DNA of 64,000 nt. Source: Ensifer adhaerens (GTDB taxonomy: Bacteria > Pseudomonadota > Alphaproteobacteria > Rhizobiales > Rhizobiaceae). The notes under the pieces were generated by a model. The model was not told where the DNA came from, ran no database searches, and saw only the letters and a program-made list of their open reading frames with translations. The stretch's first letter is position 1, and each line of letters begins with the position of its first letter. Location of the stretch: contig NZ_LAZS01000006.1 of NCBI RefSeq assembly GCF_002007205.1, forward strand, positions 62,001 to 126,000, read 5' to 3'. Of this stretch, positions 44,034 through 52,877 are shown piece by piece. The translations under genes and the position numbers were made by a program.

Positions 44034-44696
44034 ATGCTGACGATCTACGGGGTCTATCGCTCGCGCGCATCGCGCAATTACTGGATGGCGCGGGAGCTCG
44101 GCATCCCCTTTCAATCGGTGCCGGTCGTCCAGGCGCGCCGGGTTGCCGATCCGCTGGCCGCCGATGCGCCGATCAACACGAAGTCGCCCGCCTTCCTCGC
44201 CGTCAATCCGATGGGGCTGATCCCGGCGATCGAAGACGACGGCGTCGTGCTGACGGAATCGCTTGCCAACAATCTCTATCTTGCGCGCAAATATGGCGGT
44301 TCGCTCGCGCCTGCCGATATTGCCGAGGAGGGCTTGATCGGCAACTGGACGATGTGGGCGGCGACCGAGGTCGAGCCGCATGCGGTAGAGATCATCCTCA
44401 CCTACGACTACGGCGCCGAGAATACCGAGGACGGCAAGGCAACGATCGCCAGCTGTGCGAAGTCGCTCGACAAGGTTTTTGCGCTCCTGGAAAGCCACCT
44501 GGACGGACGCGACTATCTCGTCGGCGACCGCTTCACCGTGGCCGACCTCAATCTCGCGGAAGTCTTCCGCTACGCGATGAGCCAGAAGCAGCTGTTCGAG
44601 AAGAACCCGCGCGTTTCGGCCTGGCTTGGCCGCTGCCATGCCCGCCCGGCGTTCAAGGCAATGATGGAGGAACGGCTGAAGGAGCCGGCGGATTAG
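44034..44696 (+). CDS. Glutathione S-transferase family protein
   Basis: A 220-residue two-domain GST. The thioredoxin-like N-domain starts [26 protein letters not shown] with the active-site Ser/Arg region at YRSRAS; the cis-Pro lies in [13 protein letters not shown], followed by [16 protein letters not shown]. The all-helical C-domain follows. GGGAGGAACG precedes the ATG at 44034; the open frame extends to 43854 with no protein character. The substrate is unknown. It is convergent with the next LysR gene. Confidence 0.88.
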   Translation: MLTIYGVYRSRASRNYWMARELGIPFQSVPVVQARRVADPLAADAPINTKSPAFLAVNPMGLIPAIEDDGVVLTESLANNLYLARKYGGSLAPADIAEEGLIGNWTMWAATEVEPHAVEIILTYDYGAENTEDGKATIASCAKSLDKVFALLESHLDGRDYLVGDRFTVADLNLAEVFRYAMSQKQLFEKNPRVSAWLGRCHARPAFKAMMEERLKEPAD

Positions 44697-44721
44697 GCGA
44701 TCAACGGGCCGCTTCCGACGA

Positions 44722-45660
44722 TCAGCTCATGGTCGCCGCGTCGAAGCGAGCGCGCGGCGCCTTGATGTCGAGCAGCCTCATGCCTTCCTCCACTTCGTCA
44801 CGAACCCAGCGCTTGAATACCCTGGCGGCCTTGCTCTCGCGCCGTGACGGCGAACTGACGAAGTAGTGGCCGAAACCCGTCTCCACCCGGATGCCGAACG
44901 GCACCACAAGGCTGCCCTGCGCGATCGCGAAACCGGCAAGCGTCTGCCAGGCGAGCATAACCCCCTGCCCGGAGATCGCGGCATCGAGCACCAGCGACGC
45001 CTCGTTGAAGGTGTGGCGCACGTTCATTTCCGCGCCCGAGAGCCCGACTTCGCGAAGCCACACCTCCCAGCTGAACATCGAGTGACCGTCGATGACGGCA
45101 GGCAGTTTTAGAATATCTGCAGGCTTGCGCAGCCCTTCGGCCATAGCGGGCGAACAGACCGGAAAAACCTCCTGCTGCAACAGCGGCTCGGCCTTCACCC
45201 CCGGCCACTCCCCCATGCCGACGCGAATGCCGACATCCACATCGGACGTATCGAGATTGACGAGCTTCGTCGTCGCGTCGATGCGCAGGCGAATGTCGGG
45301 ATGGCGCTCGGCAAAACGGTTCAGCCGATAGACCAGCCAGCGGGCGGCAAAGACCGGCGCGACCGAAATCGTCAGCACCGACTCGTCGCGTCGCCGTGCC
45401 GACGCCACGGCCTCTGCCAGTTCGTGAAATGCGTTGCTGATGCGCGCGAGAAACCGCTGGCCGAAATCGGTCGGCACGAGACCGCGGGGCGTGCGCTCGA
45501 ACAGGATGCGCCCAAGCTGGGCCTCCGCCTTGGCAATCTGCTGGCTGACGGCGCCCGGGGTCACGCCGAGTTCTTCGGCGGCGGCGGCCAGTGATTCCAG
45601 CCGACCGGCAGCTTCGACGGCGCGCAGCCCGTTCAAATGCACGGAATTCAGATCTCTCAT
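44722..45660 (-). CDS. LysR-family regulator, GcvA-like
   Basis: A 312-residue protein. The N-terminus LNGLRAVEAAGRLESLAAAAEELGVTPGAVSQQIAKAEAQLG is the helix-turn-helix, with the GcvA-type spacing in HLNGLRAVEAAGR and LFERTPRGLVPTDFGQRF. GcvA-like members control amino-acid or beta-lactamase genes. It is divergent from a small gene at 45750, which is its only adjacent candidate target. Confidence 0.88.
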   Translation of the reverse strand: MRDLNSVHLNGLRAVEAAGRLESLAAAAEELGVTPGAVSQQIAKAEAQLGRILFERTPRGLVPTDFGQRFLARISNAFHELAEAVASARRRDESVLTISVAPVFAARWLVYRLNRFAERHPDIRLRIDATTKLVNLDTSDVDVGIRVGMGEWPGVKAEPLLQQEVFPVCSPAMAEGLRKPADILKLPAVIDGHSMFSWEVWLREVGLSGAEMNVRHTFNEASLVLDAAISGQGVMLAWQTLAGFAIAQGSLVVPFGIRVETGFGHYFVSSPSRRESKAARVFKRWVRDEVEEGMRLLDIKAPRARFDAATMS

Positions 45661-45749
45661 ATAGTTTTTCTAAACACGTTCTCTGCCATTCTCAATTGAA
45701 AAGAAAACCGGACAGGCGGATCATCCAAGCGTGGAAAGGATGAACCGCC

Positions 45750-45944
45750 ATGTTGAAGTTTCTCTCGAAGCTGGCCCTGCTCAAAACATCGGAAGGTCAG
45801 AAGGACGATGCGCCGCTCGCCTGGGCACGCGATCCGCTCATGCATCCGGATCTGGAGCGCATGGGCGAGCGCGAACTCGGCGACCTGCCGTTCCCCGGCT
45901 GGCCGTGGCCCCGCACAGCCGAGTGCACCGGACGATGCCTCTAG
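45750..45944 (+). CDS. Hypothetical small protein
   Basis: A 64-residue protein with no known domain. It starts MLKFLSKLALLKTSEGQKDD and then DPLMHPDLERMGERELGDLPFPGWPW, a pattern resembling other short rhizobial proteins of unknown function. AAAGGA lies upstream of the ATG. It is divergent from the GcvA-like LysR gene, which may control it. Confidence 0.55.
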   Translation: MLKFLSKLALLKTSEGQKDDAPLAWARDPLMHPDLERMGERELGDLPFPGWPWPRTAECTGRCL

Positions 45945-45982
45945 GCCGATGACGGGAAGCTGCGCTGTGGTATGCTGGTGGG

Positions 45983-46363
45983 ATGAGCGAGGATCTTGAC
46001 AGCAATTTCGCCCGTGTCGTCAGGCTGGCCGAGGCCGCGGGCCTGCCCGAGGTGACGGTTGGCACCTCCTACGGCACACCTGCGCTGCTGGTAAAGGACA
46101 AGAGTTTTGTGCGCATGAAGGATGGCGACACGCTCGTCGTCATGTGTGCGCTCGAAGAAAAGGAAATGCTGCTGGAGCTCGACCCGAGGCTCTATTTTCA
46201 AACGGATCACTACAAGGGCTGGCCTGCCATGCTCGTGCGGCTTTCGGAGATCGACGACCAAAGCCTCACCGGGCGGCTGGTTGCCGCCTGGCGCGAGAAG
46301 GCGCCAAGGCGGCTCGCCGCGAGTTTCCTCGAACCTGGTCAGGCTGCGCCGCCGGCCTTGTAA
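45983..46363 (+). CDS. MmcQ/YjbR-family protein
   Basis: A 126-residue single-domain protein. Diagnostic segments are LPEVTVGTSYGTPALLVKDKSFVRMKDGD, RLYFQTDHYKGWPAMLVRL and SLTGRLVAAWREKAPRRL. YjbR proteins have a DNA-binding-like double-wing fold, but their role is unknown. Its last 25 bases overlap the convergent reductase gene. Confidence 0.88.
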   Translation: MSEDLDSNFARVVRLAEAAGLPEVTVGTSYGTPALLVKDKSFVRMKDGDTLVVMCALEEKEMLLELDPRLYFQTDHYKGWPAMLVRLSEIDDQSLTGRLVAAWREKAPRRLAASFLEPGQAAPPAL

Positions 46364-46923
46364 ACCAGGCAGACCTTGCCACCGTCCAGCCGCTTCACGT
46401 CATCAAGCTGCACGTAATGGCGCCCGGCGACGGTGTCGAACAGCGCCTTGCCCTTGCCGACCACGAGAGGATGGATGGTGAGACGCAGCTCGTCTATCAG
46501 GCCGTGATCCATCAGGCTCGACACCGTGCGCGCGCCGCCGACGACGTAAATGGTTCGGCCCGGCTCACGCTTCAGCCTCTCGATCTCGGAGACATCGCGC
46601 ACGATCTTGGCATTCGGCCATTCGACGCCGGAGCGGCTCTTCGAGAGCACGTAATGCGGCGTGCCGAGCGCGAAGTCCGCATATTCGATTTCCTCCGGCG
46701 TCGGCAGCTGGCCGGTGAACTCCAGCGGCGCTTGTGGATCGCGCTTGATCGCGCTCCAATACTGCTCGTAGCCCGAAAACATGCCGCTCCCGAGGACGCA
46801 GGCGTCGATCTCGGGCAAGAGGTCGAACGTATCCGACCAGGAATCGACCCAGTCCGTGTAACCATCCGGCCCATCAATCAGTCCGTCGATGGACATCTGC
46901 ATGCCTGCAACCACCTTGCGCAT
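46339..46923 (-). CDS. Dihydrofolate-reductase-like protein (RibD C-terminal domain)
   Basis: A 194-residue NADPH-binding protein of the DHFR/RibD-C superfamily (YwjB/YyaP-like). Key segments are MRKVVAGMQMSIDGLIDGPDG at the start, PHYVLSKSRSG and IYVVGGARTVSSLMDHGLIDELRLTIHPLVVGKG. It may reduce pyrimidine- or pterin-like substrates, but this is not shown. GGGAGACAACG precedes the ATG at 46923; an open frame continues to 47313 without protein character. It converges on the YjbR gene. Confidence 0.85.
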   Translation of the reverse strand: MRKVVAGMQMSIDGLIDGPDGYTDWVDSWSDTFDLLPEIDACVLGSGMFSGYEQYWSAIKRDPQAPLEFTGQLPTPEEIEYADFALGTPHYVLSKSRSGVEWPNAKIVRDVSEIERLKREPGRTIYVVGGARTVSSLMDHGLIDELRLTIHPLVVGKGKALFDTVAGRHYVQLDDVKRLDGGKVCLVYKAGGAA

Positions 46924-47095
46924 CGTCGTTGTCTCCCTGTTGGCGTTACACGCCAAGGACGGGCGACAGACGGGAAGCCCGACATTAGCGGTAAAAAATC
47001 GTGGCGCTGCGGGCGGCCTCATCGAACAGACGGCCCTTCCATTTCCAGGCCAGCGCCTATACCGGTGGAGACAACTGCCGGACAGGTGCTCTCCC

Positions 47096-48022
47096 ATGAT
47101 CGTTCGTGACCGCCCTACCCTCTTGAAACTGTTCTTCATCCTCAGGGGTTCGGTCATCCAGCGAATCTTTCCGCAGGTGCTGTTCGTCTTTGCCCTTTCC
47201 GCCTTCGTCGTCTGGGCGCACCGCGTCGATCCCGGCCTGGTGCCGAGCGTCAACAGCGGCCCGTTCGCACTGCTCGGCATCGCGCTTTCCGTCTTCCTCG
47301 GCTTCCGCAACAACGCCTGCTACGACCGATGGTGGGAGGCGCGGAAAGACTGGGGACAGTTGATCTTCACCGCCCGCGATCTCGCACGTCAGACGCTGGT
47401 CCTGACCGAGACAGGCACCGCTTCGGCTGTGGAGGCGCGGCAGCGGCTACTGAATATCGCGATCGCCTTTGCGCACGCGCTCGTCTGCTACTTGCGCCCA
47501 GGCAGCGATGGCTCGAGGCCGCTCGCGCGCCTGCCCGCCGATCTCGTCCCAGATTACCAGACAAGCCGCAACGGGCCGGATTTTCTCTTGCGCGAGATGG
47601 GCCGCGCGCTCGCCAGCCTGCGCGCATCAGGGGCGATCAGCGACGTTCAATGGGTGCTCTTCGACGGTACGGTCGGCAAGATGTCGGCGGTGCTTGCCGC
47701 CTGCGAGCGCATCCGCAACACGCCGGTGCCGTTCGGCTACACGCTGCTCCTGCACCGCACCGCCTATCTCTTCTGCTTCTTGCTTCCCTTCGGCTTTGCC
47801 GATGCGCTTGGCTGGGCGACGCCCTTCGTGACGGCGCTGGTCGCCTATACGTTCTTCGGCCTCGACGCGCTCGGCGACGAGCTGGAGGAGCCGTTCGGCG
47901 TGTTGCCGAACGACCTGCCGATTGTCGCGCTTGCCGAGACGATCGAAATCAACCTGCGCGAAGCGCTCGGCGAGACCAACCTTCCGCCCTTGCCGCAGCC
48001 CAAGAACTACATCCTGATGTAG
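47096..48022 (+). CDS. Bestrophin-family anion channel protein
   Basis: A 308-residue membrane protein of the bacterial bestrophin (UPF0187) family. Signature pieces are ALLGIALSVFLGFRNNACYDRWWEARKDWGQLIFTARDLARQ near residue 60 and a conserved PFGVLPNDLPIVALAETIEINLREALGE at the end. Family members form pentameric Cl- or cation channels. The ATG at 47096 begins the family's canonical start; an open frame upstream to 46889 is rejected. It is divergent from the DHFR-like gene. Confidence 0.9.
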   Translation: MIVRDRPTLLKLFFILRGSVIQRIFPQVLFVFALSAFVVWAHRVDPGLVPSVNSGPFALLGIALSVFLGFRNNACYDRWWEARKDWGQLIFTARDLARQTLVLTETGTASAVEARQRLLNIAIAFAHALVCYLRPGSDGSRPLARLPADLVPDYQTSRNGPDFLLREMGRALASLRASGAISDVQWVLFDGTVGKMSAVLAACERIRNTPVPFGYTLLLHRTAYLFCFLLPFGFADALGWATPFVTALVAYTFFGLDALGDELEEPFGVLPNDLPIVALAETIEINLREALGETNLPPLPQPKNYILM

Positions 48023-48038
48023 CAGCAGGCGCGATGGC

Positions 48039-48659
48039 TCAGATCTTCAGCGTCGCCAGCACCCGGGCGACGGCCGGACGCGCGGTCATGCGGTTGCGGT
48101 GATCGATAATTTTTGGAAAGCGCTTAGGGTCCACGCCGTCCGGCTCAATCCAGCCGGCGACGGTGAAGAGATAAGGATCGGCGACCGAATAGGTGTCGCC
48201 AAAGACGAACGGCCCTTCGAACATCCTGCTTTCGATCAGCTCGTAGCAGGCGGCCATGTTGGAGGCGACCTTGGCCTTCATCGCCTCATGCGCCGCCGGA
48301 TCGTCGGCCCAGCGTGCGCCGCGACGACCATGGGCGTGGGCGACATGCACCGTCGAGCAGAGGTAATTCAGAAAAGACTGCAACTGCGCGAAGGCGAAGG
48401 CATCGTTGACCGGAGCCAGCTTCGCAGCCGGAAAGGCCTCAGCGATATAGGTCAGGATGGCCGGCGTTTCGGTGATGACGCCCCGGTCGGTCAGGAGCGC
48501 CGGGACCCGTCCCTTCGGGTTCACCGCGAGATAGTCTGGCTTGGTCTGTTCGGCTGTCGAGAAATCGACGCGGCGCGCCTCGTACGCGGCGCCCGCTTCT
48601 TCCAGCGCGATATGCGAGGCCAATGAACAGGTTGCGGGGGCGTAGAACAATTTCAACAC
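48039..48659 (-). CDS. Glutathione S-transferase family protein
   Basis: A 206-residue two-domain GST. It begins at a GTG with GAGGAG nearby. LKLFYAPATCSLASHIALEEAGAAYE is the thioredoxin-like start with a catalytic-type Cys/Ser in TCSLAS; NPKGRVPALLTDRG holds the cis-Pro, and the second domain has FVFGDTYSVADPYLFTV. This is the beta-class type found in bacteria. It is convergent with the bestrophin gene. Confidence 0.9.
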   Translation of the reverse strand: MLKLFYAPATCSLASHIALEEAGAAYEARRVDFSTAEQTKPDYLAVNPKGRVPALLTDRGVITETPAILTYIAEAFPAAKLAPVNDAFAFAQLQSFLNYLCSTVHVAHAHGRRGARWADDPAAHEAMKAKVASNMAACYELIESRMFEGPFVFGDTYSVADPYLFTVAGWIEPDGVDPKRFPKIIDHRNRMTARPAVARVLATLKI

Positions 48660-48890
48660 TTTAAGCTCTCCTCTGCGAACATGCGGATCGGTTGACGTGA
48701 CGTCGATGGACCGAACCGCCTCTGCCAATGCCCGTGGGCCGAAGCGGAATGCGAACGAAAAAACCGCGCGCTTCCTGCCGTCTCGCCCCCAAAGCAAAGA
48801 CCGACCGCAGAAGAAAGGATGTCACCTCGATTGACAAGCAGAAGTGGCAAGGGCGCAGCTAATCGCTGCCGCCAGCCATCGCTTGGGGGT

Positions 48891-48915
48891 GCCCGGCAGG
48901 CTACAACTGCCGGGC
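48891..48915. other. Hairpin after the DUF4406 gene
   Basis: GCCCGGCAG-GCTACAA-CTGCCGGGC has a 9-base stem. Read on the minus strand it lies about 10 bases after the DUF4406 stop but has no following T-run. The rest of the 265-base gap (48660-48924) shows nothing I can identify. Confidence 0.45.
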
Positions 48916-48924
48916 CCTGCATGT

Positions 48925-49296
48925 TCACGCGACCAGCGACTCGCCGCAACCGGGCACGTCCTCCAGGCGACAATAGACGGGAATACCGCGCTCGCGGGCA
49001 AGGCGCACGTCGTTGTCGGCACCCTTGCTGTCGCCCGGCAGGCGCAACACTGCATCGCAAAGCGCCAGCAGCCGGCCCGCCACGGGATGAAATATCTCCT
49101 CGTAAAGGTCGTCACCGATCCGCTCGCCGCCGGCGGCGTGCCAGACCGGCAGGGCGACCCATTCGCCGATCATTGGTACGTGGCCCGCCTTGAACAGCGC
49201 ATAGGAGGGTTCCTCCAGCCGCTTCAGATTGGCCGCCATCTTCGCCGGATCATCACCGGTTCCGGAGCGATAGGGGCCCGCGATCAAGATCAGCAT
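48925..49296 (-). CDS. DUF4406 family protein
   Basis: A 123-residue protein of the nucleoside 2-deoxyribosyltransferase-like DUF4406 family. It opens MLILIAGPYRSGTGDDPAKMAANL, with a mid GHVPMIGEWVALPVW and a C-terminal LRLPGDSKGADNDVRLARERGIPVY. The family binds nucleotide-like ligands; the reaction is not established. It is divergent from the DeoR gene, and the palindrome at 49322-49341 lies between the two starts. Confidence 0.82.
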   Translation of the reverse strand: MLILIAGPYRSGTGDDPAKMAANLKRLEEPSYALFKAGHVPMIGEWVALPVWHAAGGERIGDDLYEEIFHPVAGRLLALCDAVLRLPGDSKGADNDVRLARERGIPVYCRLEDVPGCGESLVA

Positions 49297-49321
49297 TTTT
49301 CTCTCCCGAGAGGATACGAAA

Positions 49322-49341
49322 GTTCCAGATTATTCTGGAAC
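49322..49341. promoter_or_regulatory. Palindrome between DUF4406 and DeoR genes
   Basis: GTTCCAG-ATTATT-CTGGAAC is a perfect 7-base dyad in the divergent region, close to both starts. The nearby TCGTG repeats (near 49344-49367) could be additional DeoR-contact bases. Likely the DeoR operator; inferred from position. Confidence 0.5.
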
Positions 49342-49388
49342 AATCGTGATATTTCGTGCAATATCGTGAATAGTCAAGGAGACATTTC

Positions 49389-50141
49389 ATGCTGACCACA
49401 CAGAGGCGGGCTTTGATTTCGGCGCGGCTGGCGCGTGACGGCGAGATCGTCGCCAAGCGCATGGCGGACGAATTGAGCCTGTCGGAGGACACGATCCGGC
49501 GCGACCTTCGCGAGATGGCGGCGGAAGGTTTGCTGAAGCGCGTGCATGGCGGCGCACTGCCCCTGGTACCGCCTTTGCCGAACTTCGCCGCGCGTCAGGA
49601 GATCGCCGGCGACGTCAAACGGCGGCTTGGGCGAAACGCCGCGGCAATGATCGAGGCGGGCCAGACGATCTTCCTCGATGGCGGCACCAGCAATGCGGAG
49701 ATCGCGCGGGCGCTGCCAAGGGAGTTGCAAATCACGGTCATCACCCATAGCCCGACGATTGCCGCCGAACTCGAGCGGCACGAGGCCGAGGTGATCCTGA
49801 TCGGTGGCCGGCTCTACAAGCATTCCATGGTTGCAACCGGCGCGGCAACCATTGCCGCCATCGCCGGCATTCGCGTCGACCTGTTCTTCCTCGGCGTCAC
49901 CGCCATTCATCCGGCCCACGGCGTCTCGACCGGCGACTTTGAAGAAGCGGCCGTCAAGCGCGCCATCCTGAAGCAGGCGGCGGATACCTATGTGCTTGCG
50001 ACAGACGAAAAATTCGGCGCAGTGTCTCCGCACCGGGTGGCCGACATCGTTGACCTCACCGGCTTCATCGTCCCTGAAGAGACTGGAGCCGAAACGCTTG
50101 CGCCCTATGCGGACGCAGACATCGCAATCGTCCGCGCCTGA
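49389..50141 (+). CDS. DeoR/GlpR-family regulator
   Basis: A 250-residue repressor with an N-terminal winged helix in GEIVAKRMADELSLSEDTIRRDLREMAAEGLLKRVHGGA and a C-terminal DeoR sugar-phosphate domain with IFLDGGTSNAEIARALP and LGVTAIHPAHGVST. Such regulators respond to sugar phosphates or nucleoside-type metabolites. It is divergent from DUF4406 and convergent with the asparaginase gene; the DUF4406 protein, a nucleoside-ligand family, is a plausible target. Confidence 0.88.
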   Translation: MLTTQRRALISARLARDGEIVAKRMADELSLSEDTIRRDLREMAAEGLLKRVHGGALPLVPPLPNFAARQEIAGDVKRRLGRNAAAMIEAGQTIFLDGGTSNAEIARALPRELQITVITHSPTIAAELERHEAEVILIGGRLYKHSMVATGAATIAAIAGIRVDLFFLGVTAIHPAHGVSTGDFEEAAVKRAILKQAADTYVLATDEKFGAVSPHRVADIVDLTGFIVPEETGAETLAPYADADIAIVRA

Positions 50142-50194
50142 TATCACGGAATGCACACGCGGGCGGATCGCGCAGAAGCGCGGCCCGCGACGCC

Positions 50195-51202
50195 TCAGGC
50201 GGCGAAGGCTTCCGTCACCCTGACGTCGCCGACATGGATGCCGTTCCAGTTGTGCATGGAATGGTTTGCCTGCGCCATCAGCGCCGCGTGCAGCTCGGGC
50301 TCGTCCCTGAAGAAGTGGGCGAGCGTTGCCGCCACCATCGCTTCGGCGGCCCGGGTCGTCCCGTCCTCGCACTTCAGTGCGATCGCGACGCCTTTTTCCG
50401 GAACGGCGGCGCAGAAGACGCCTTCCGCCCCGGTCTTGGCGAAGATGCGGCCGGGCGCCGTCTTCATCAGCCGCGTGCAGGCGCGCTTGGTGCCGGCCAC
50501 ATAGAAGGGTTCGGCCATGCAGGCCTCGATCAGCCGCCTCGACGCACGGGCGCGCCCGGCTTCAAGGCCGACGCCGGTCGCCATCTTCGCGAAACCGTGA
50601 GCAAGCCCCTTCAGTGGAACGGCATAGGTCGGGATCGAGCAGCCGTCGACGCCGCAATTGTCCTTGGCGAGGATCGCACCCGTCAGGCTTTCCATCGCAC
50701 CCCGGATCTCGCGTTGCAGCGGATGGTCGTAGCCGACATAGCCCTTCACTTCCGTGCCCGAATGGCAGCAGGCACAGATGAAGCCGGAATGCTTGCCGGA
50801 GCAATTGTTGTGCAGTGCCGTTGGCACCTCCAGGGTGCGGGCCTGCCCGATCAGCGTCTTCTGGTCGGACGACCAGTGGGCGCCGCATTCCAGTGCGGAG
50901 ACGTCGCGGCCAGCGGCGGCGAGCATCTTTGCGGCCAGTTCCACATGTTCAGGCTCACCGGAATGCGACGAACAGGCAAGCGCGAGTTCCCTGTTTCCGA
51001 AGCCATAGGCGTCCGCGGCGCCGCTCTCCATCAAGGGCAGCCCTTGCATCGCCTTGCAGGCGGACCGGGGGAAGACGGCGGTATCGGTATCGCCGAGCGA
51101 GAAGACGGTCCGGCCGTCACCGTCGACGGCAATCACGGTGCCGCGGTGGCGACTTTCGACGAGATTGCCCCGGGTGACTTCGACGAGAACGGGATTCGAC
51201 AT
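50195..51202 (-). CDS. L-asparaginase, Rhizobium etli ReAV type
   Basis: A 335-residue enzyme of the rhizobial asparaginase family related to ReAV, not to bacterial type I/II enzymes. The key residues are visible: Ser47 and Lys50 in PRSACKAMQ, Cys134 and Lys137 in NNCSGKHSG, and Cys188 in CGVDGC. They correspond to the ReAV Ser48/Lys51 nucleophile pair and the Cys135, Lys138 and Cys189 zinc site with an offset of one. It hydrolyses asparagine to aspartate and ammonia. It is convergent with the DeoR gene and divergent from the DUF3750 gene. Confidence 0.92.
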   Translation of the reverse strand: MSNPVLVEVTRGNLVESRHRGTVIAVDGDGRTVFSLGDTDTAVFPRSACKAMQGLPLMESGAADAYGFGNRELALACSSHSGEPEHVELAAKMLAAAGRDVSALECGAHWSSDQKTLIGQARTLEVPTALHNNCSGKHSGFICACCHSGTEVKGYVGYDHPLQREIRGAMESLTGAILAKDNCGVDGCSIPTYAVPLKGLAHGFAKMATGVGLEAGRARASRRLIEACMAEPFYVAGTKRACTRLMKTAPGRIFAKTGAEGVFCAAVPEKGVAIALKCEDGTTRAAEAMVAATLAHFFRDEPELHAALMAQANHSMHNWNGIHVGDVRVTEAFAA

Positions 51203-51273
51203 GTCTTGCCCTCAAATTTCCGAAATTGCTCCGTGCATTTAGCAGGAATCTATTCGCAGGAAACGGAGTTTTC

Positions 51274-52011
51274 ATGAAATTCGCCCGCAGGCTCGCTGTC
51301 GCCTTCCTCATCATCTACCTGCTGCCGGCGCTGGCCTCAGCCGGCTGGTGGTACATGCAGGAGCGACCGCAGAGCTGGCGCGACGCCGATTGGTCCTCGG
51401 CCGGCATCCTGCCCAAGCCGGCAGAAAGCCGAGACGCCGCGATCTACATCTTCTCGGCGACGACGGGCGGCATGAAGGGCGCGGTCGCCAGCCACGCCTG
51501 GATCGTGACCAAGGATGAGGGCGCCGCCACCTACGATCGTTACGACAAGGTCGGCTGGGGCAAGCCGATCCGCAAGAACGGCTATCCGGCAGACGCCCGC
51601 TGGTACTCGAACGAGCCGCGGCTGGTCATCTCGGTGACCGGCGCTGAGGCCACCCGGCTGATCCCGAAGATCGAGGCGGCGATCGGCAGCTATCCCTATG
51701 ACTCGCCCGGTGGTTACCGGATCTGGCCTGGCCCGAACTCCAACACCTTCGTTGCCCATGTGCTGCGCTCGGTGCCGGAACTCGGCGTCGTGCTGCCGCC
51801 GGACGCCGTCGGCCGTGACTATCTGCCGGAGGGCAAGCTGTTCCAGATCGATGCCGATGGGCGCGACCTGCACGCCACACTCTACGGCCTGGCCGGTATC
51901 TCGGCGGGGGTCCGCAGCGGTTTGGAGGTGCATTTCTTCGGGCTCGTCGCCGGCTTCGATTTTGCAAGACCCGGCATCAAGATCCCGGCGCTCGGGCGTT
52001 TCGGGGTCTAA
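51274..52011 (+). CDS. DUF3750 family protein
   Basis: A 245-residue protein with an N-terminal membrane segment (RLAVAFLIIYLLPALASAGWW), probably a signal anchor. The DUF3750 core includes WRDADWSSAGILPKP, SHAWIVTK and SNTFVAHVLRSVPEL. The function is unknown; the family has an amidase-like His and Cys-Asn region in some members. CGGAG precedes the ATG at 51274. It is divergent from the asparaginase gene. Confidence 0.85.
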   Translation: MKFARRLAVAFLIIYLLPALASAGWWYMQERPQSWRDADWSSAGILPKPAESRDAAIYIFSATTGGMKGAVASHAWIVTKDEGAATYDRYDKVGWGKPIRKNGYPADARWYSNEPRLVISVTGAEATRLIPKIEAAIGSYPYDSPGGYRIWPGPNSNTFVAHVLRSVPELGVVLPPDAVGRDYLPEGKLFQIDADGRDLHATLYGLAGISAGVRSGLEVHFFGLVAGFDFARPGIKIPALGRFGV

Positions 52012-52098
52012 GTGCGCGACCGAGGCAATCGTCAAAGCGGAGGTTGAAGCGAGGGTCGCCACGTTGCATGGTCCGGCGCCAGACAAAAGGACGCGCCG

Positions 52099-52584
52099 AT
52101 GCATGAGATCCCGATCAGAAGTTTCGCCGTTTCGGTGGTCGTTCTCCGCCCCGTCGCAACCGCCTTCGAGGTGCTCCTCCTCAAACGCACGGGAACGCTC
52201 GCTGGAACCTGGTGTCAGGTCGCCGGCGCGATCGAAGCCGGTGAAACGGCCTGGCAGGCGGGCGTCCGCGAAGTCGAGGAAGAGACCGGTCTGCGCCTCG
52301 ACCGCTTCTATTCCGCCGACATCTGCGAGCAGTTCTACGAAGCCGACCGCAACGCCATCAGCCTGCTGCCCGTCTTCGTCGGCTTTGCGCCTAAGGACGC
52401 CGCGGTTCGGCTCAATGCCGAACACAGTGACTTTCGCTGGGTGAATTTCGACGAAGCGATCCGCATGGTGCCGTTTGCCGGCCAAAGGAAAGTGCTGAAG
52501 CATGTCCGGGACGAATTCGTCGACAACCAACCGAACCCCTGGCTTCTGATCCGGGAAACGGTGCCGGCCGGACCGGCCGGTTAG
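52099..52584 (+). CDS. NUDIX hydrolase
   Basis: A 161-residue pyrophosphohydrolase. The Nudix box is intact across GAIEAGE and REVEEETGL (from about residue 48), with all GX5EX7REUXEEXGU residues present. The remaining domain matches dATP-pyrophosphohydrolase-like or oxidised-nucleotide hydrolases (NudB/MutT type), but the substrate cannot be fixed. It follows DUF3750 by 87 bases on the same strand. A long hairpin ends its transcript. Confidence 0.9.
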   Translation: MHEIPIRSFAVSVVVLRPVATAFEVLLLKRTGTLAGTWCQVAGAIEAGETAWQAGVREVEEETGLRLDRFYSADICEQFYEADRNAISLLPVFVGFAPKDAAVRLNAEHSDFRWVNFDEAIRMVPFAGQRKVLKHVRDEFVDNQPNPWLLIRETVPAGPAG

Positions 52585-52610
52585 GCGAGGCTTGAACCTG
52601 AGCAAGGTGC

Positions 52611-52658
52611 CAAAAATGGAAAAGGGCCGCTCGAGGCGACCCTTCCATGAGTTTTGGC
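52611..52658. terminator. Long imperfect hairpin serving both strands
   Basis: The core stem AAGGGCCGC (52622-52630) pairs with GCGACCCTT (52636-52644), including one G-U pair on the minus strand, and outer bases CCAAAA/TTTTGG extend it to 52611-52658. On the minus strand it is followed by a T-rich stretch, so it would end the small ORF at 52700-52771; on the plus strand it ends the NUDIX gene. Confidence 0.7.
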
Positions 52659-52699
52659 CGTGTAAATGGCCCGGGCTTCAGCCCGAAGGAAGGCGGGGA

Positions 52700-52771
52700 T
52701 CAGGCCGAGGGCTGCCTCGACACCTTCACCTCTTCCATGCCCTTCACCAAGACCGAAATCTCATTAGACAT
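52700..52771 (-). CDS. Candidate small protein, 23 residues
   Basis: ATG at 52771 to TGA encodes MSNEISVLVKGMEEVKVSRQPSA. A strong AAGGAAGGTGGTCC ribosome-binding site precedes it and the hairpin terminator at 52611-52658 follows, so it looks like a complete small transcription unit. It has no signal peptide and matches no family I know. It lies downstream of the quinone oxidoreductase on the same strand, with about 160 bases and a tandem repeat between them. It could be a true small protein or a spurious ORF. Confidence 0.45.
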   Translation of the reverse strand: MSNEISVLVKGMEEVKVSRQPSA

Positions 52772-52877
52772 TGGACCACCTTCCTTTCTGTTCGTTGCTG
52801 ATGGTTTGAAGGTAAGCGATCCGTCAGCGATTACAAGGGCGACGATGGTCGAAGATCGCATTGCCTCATCGCGCCGC

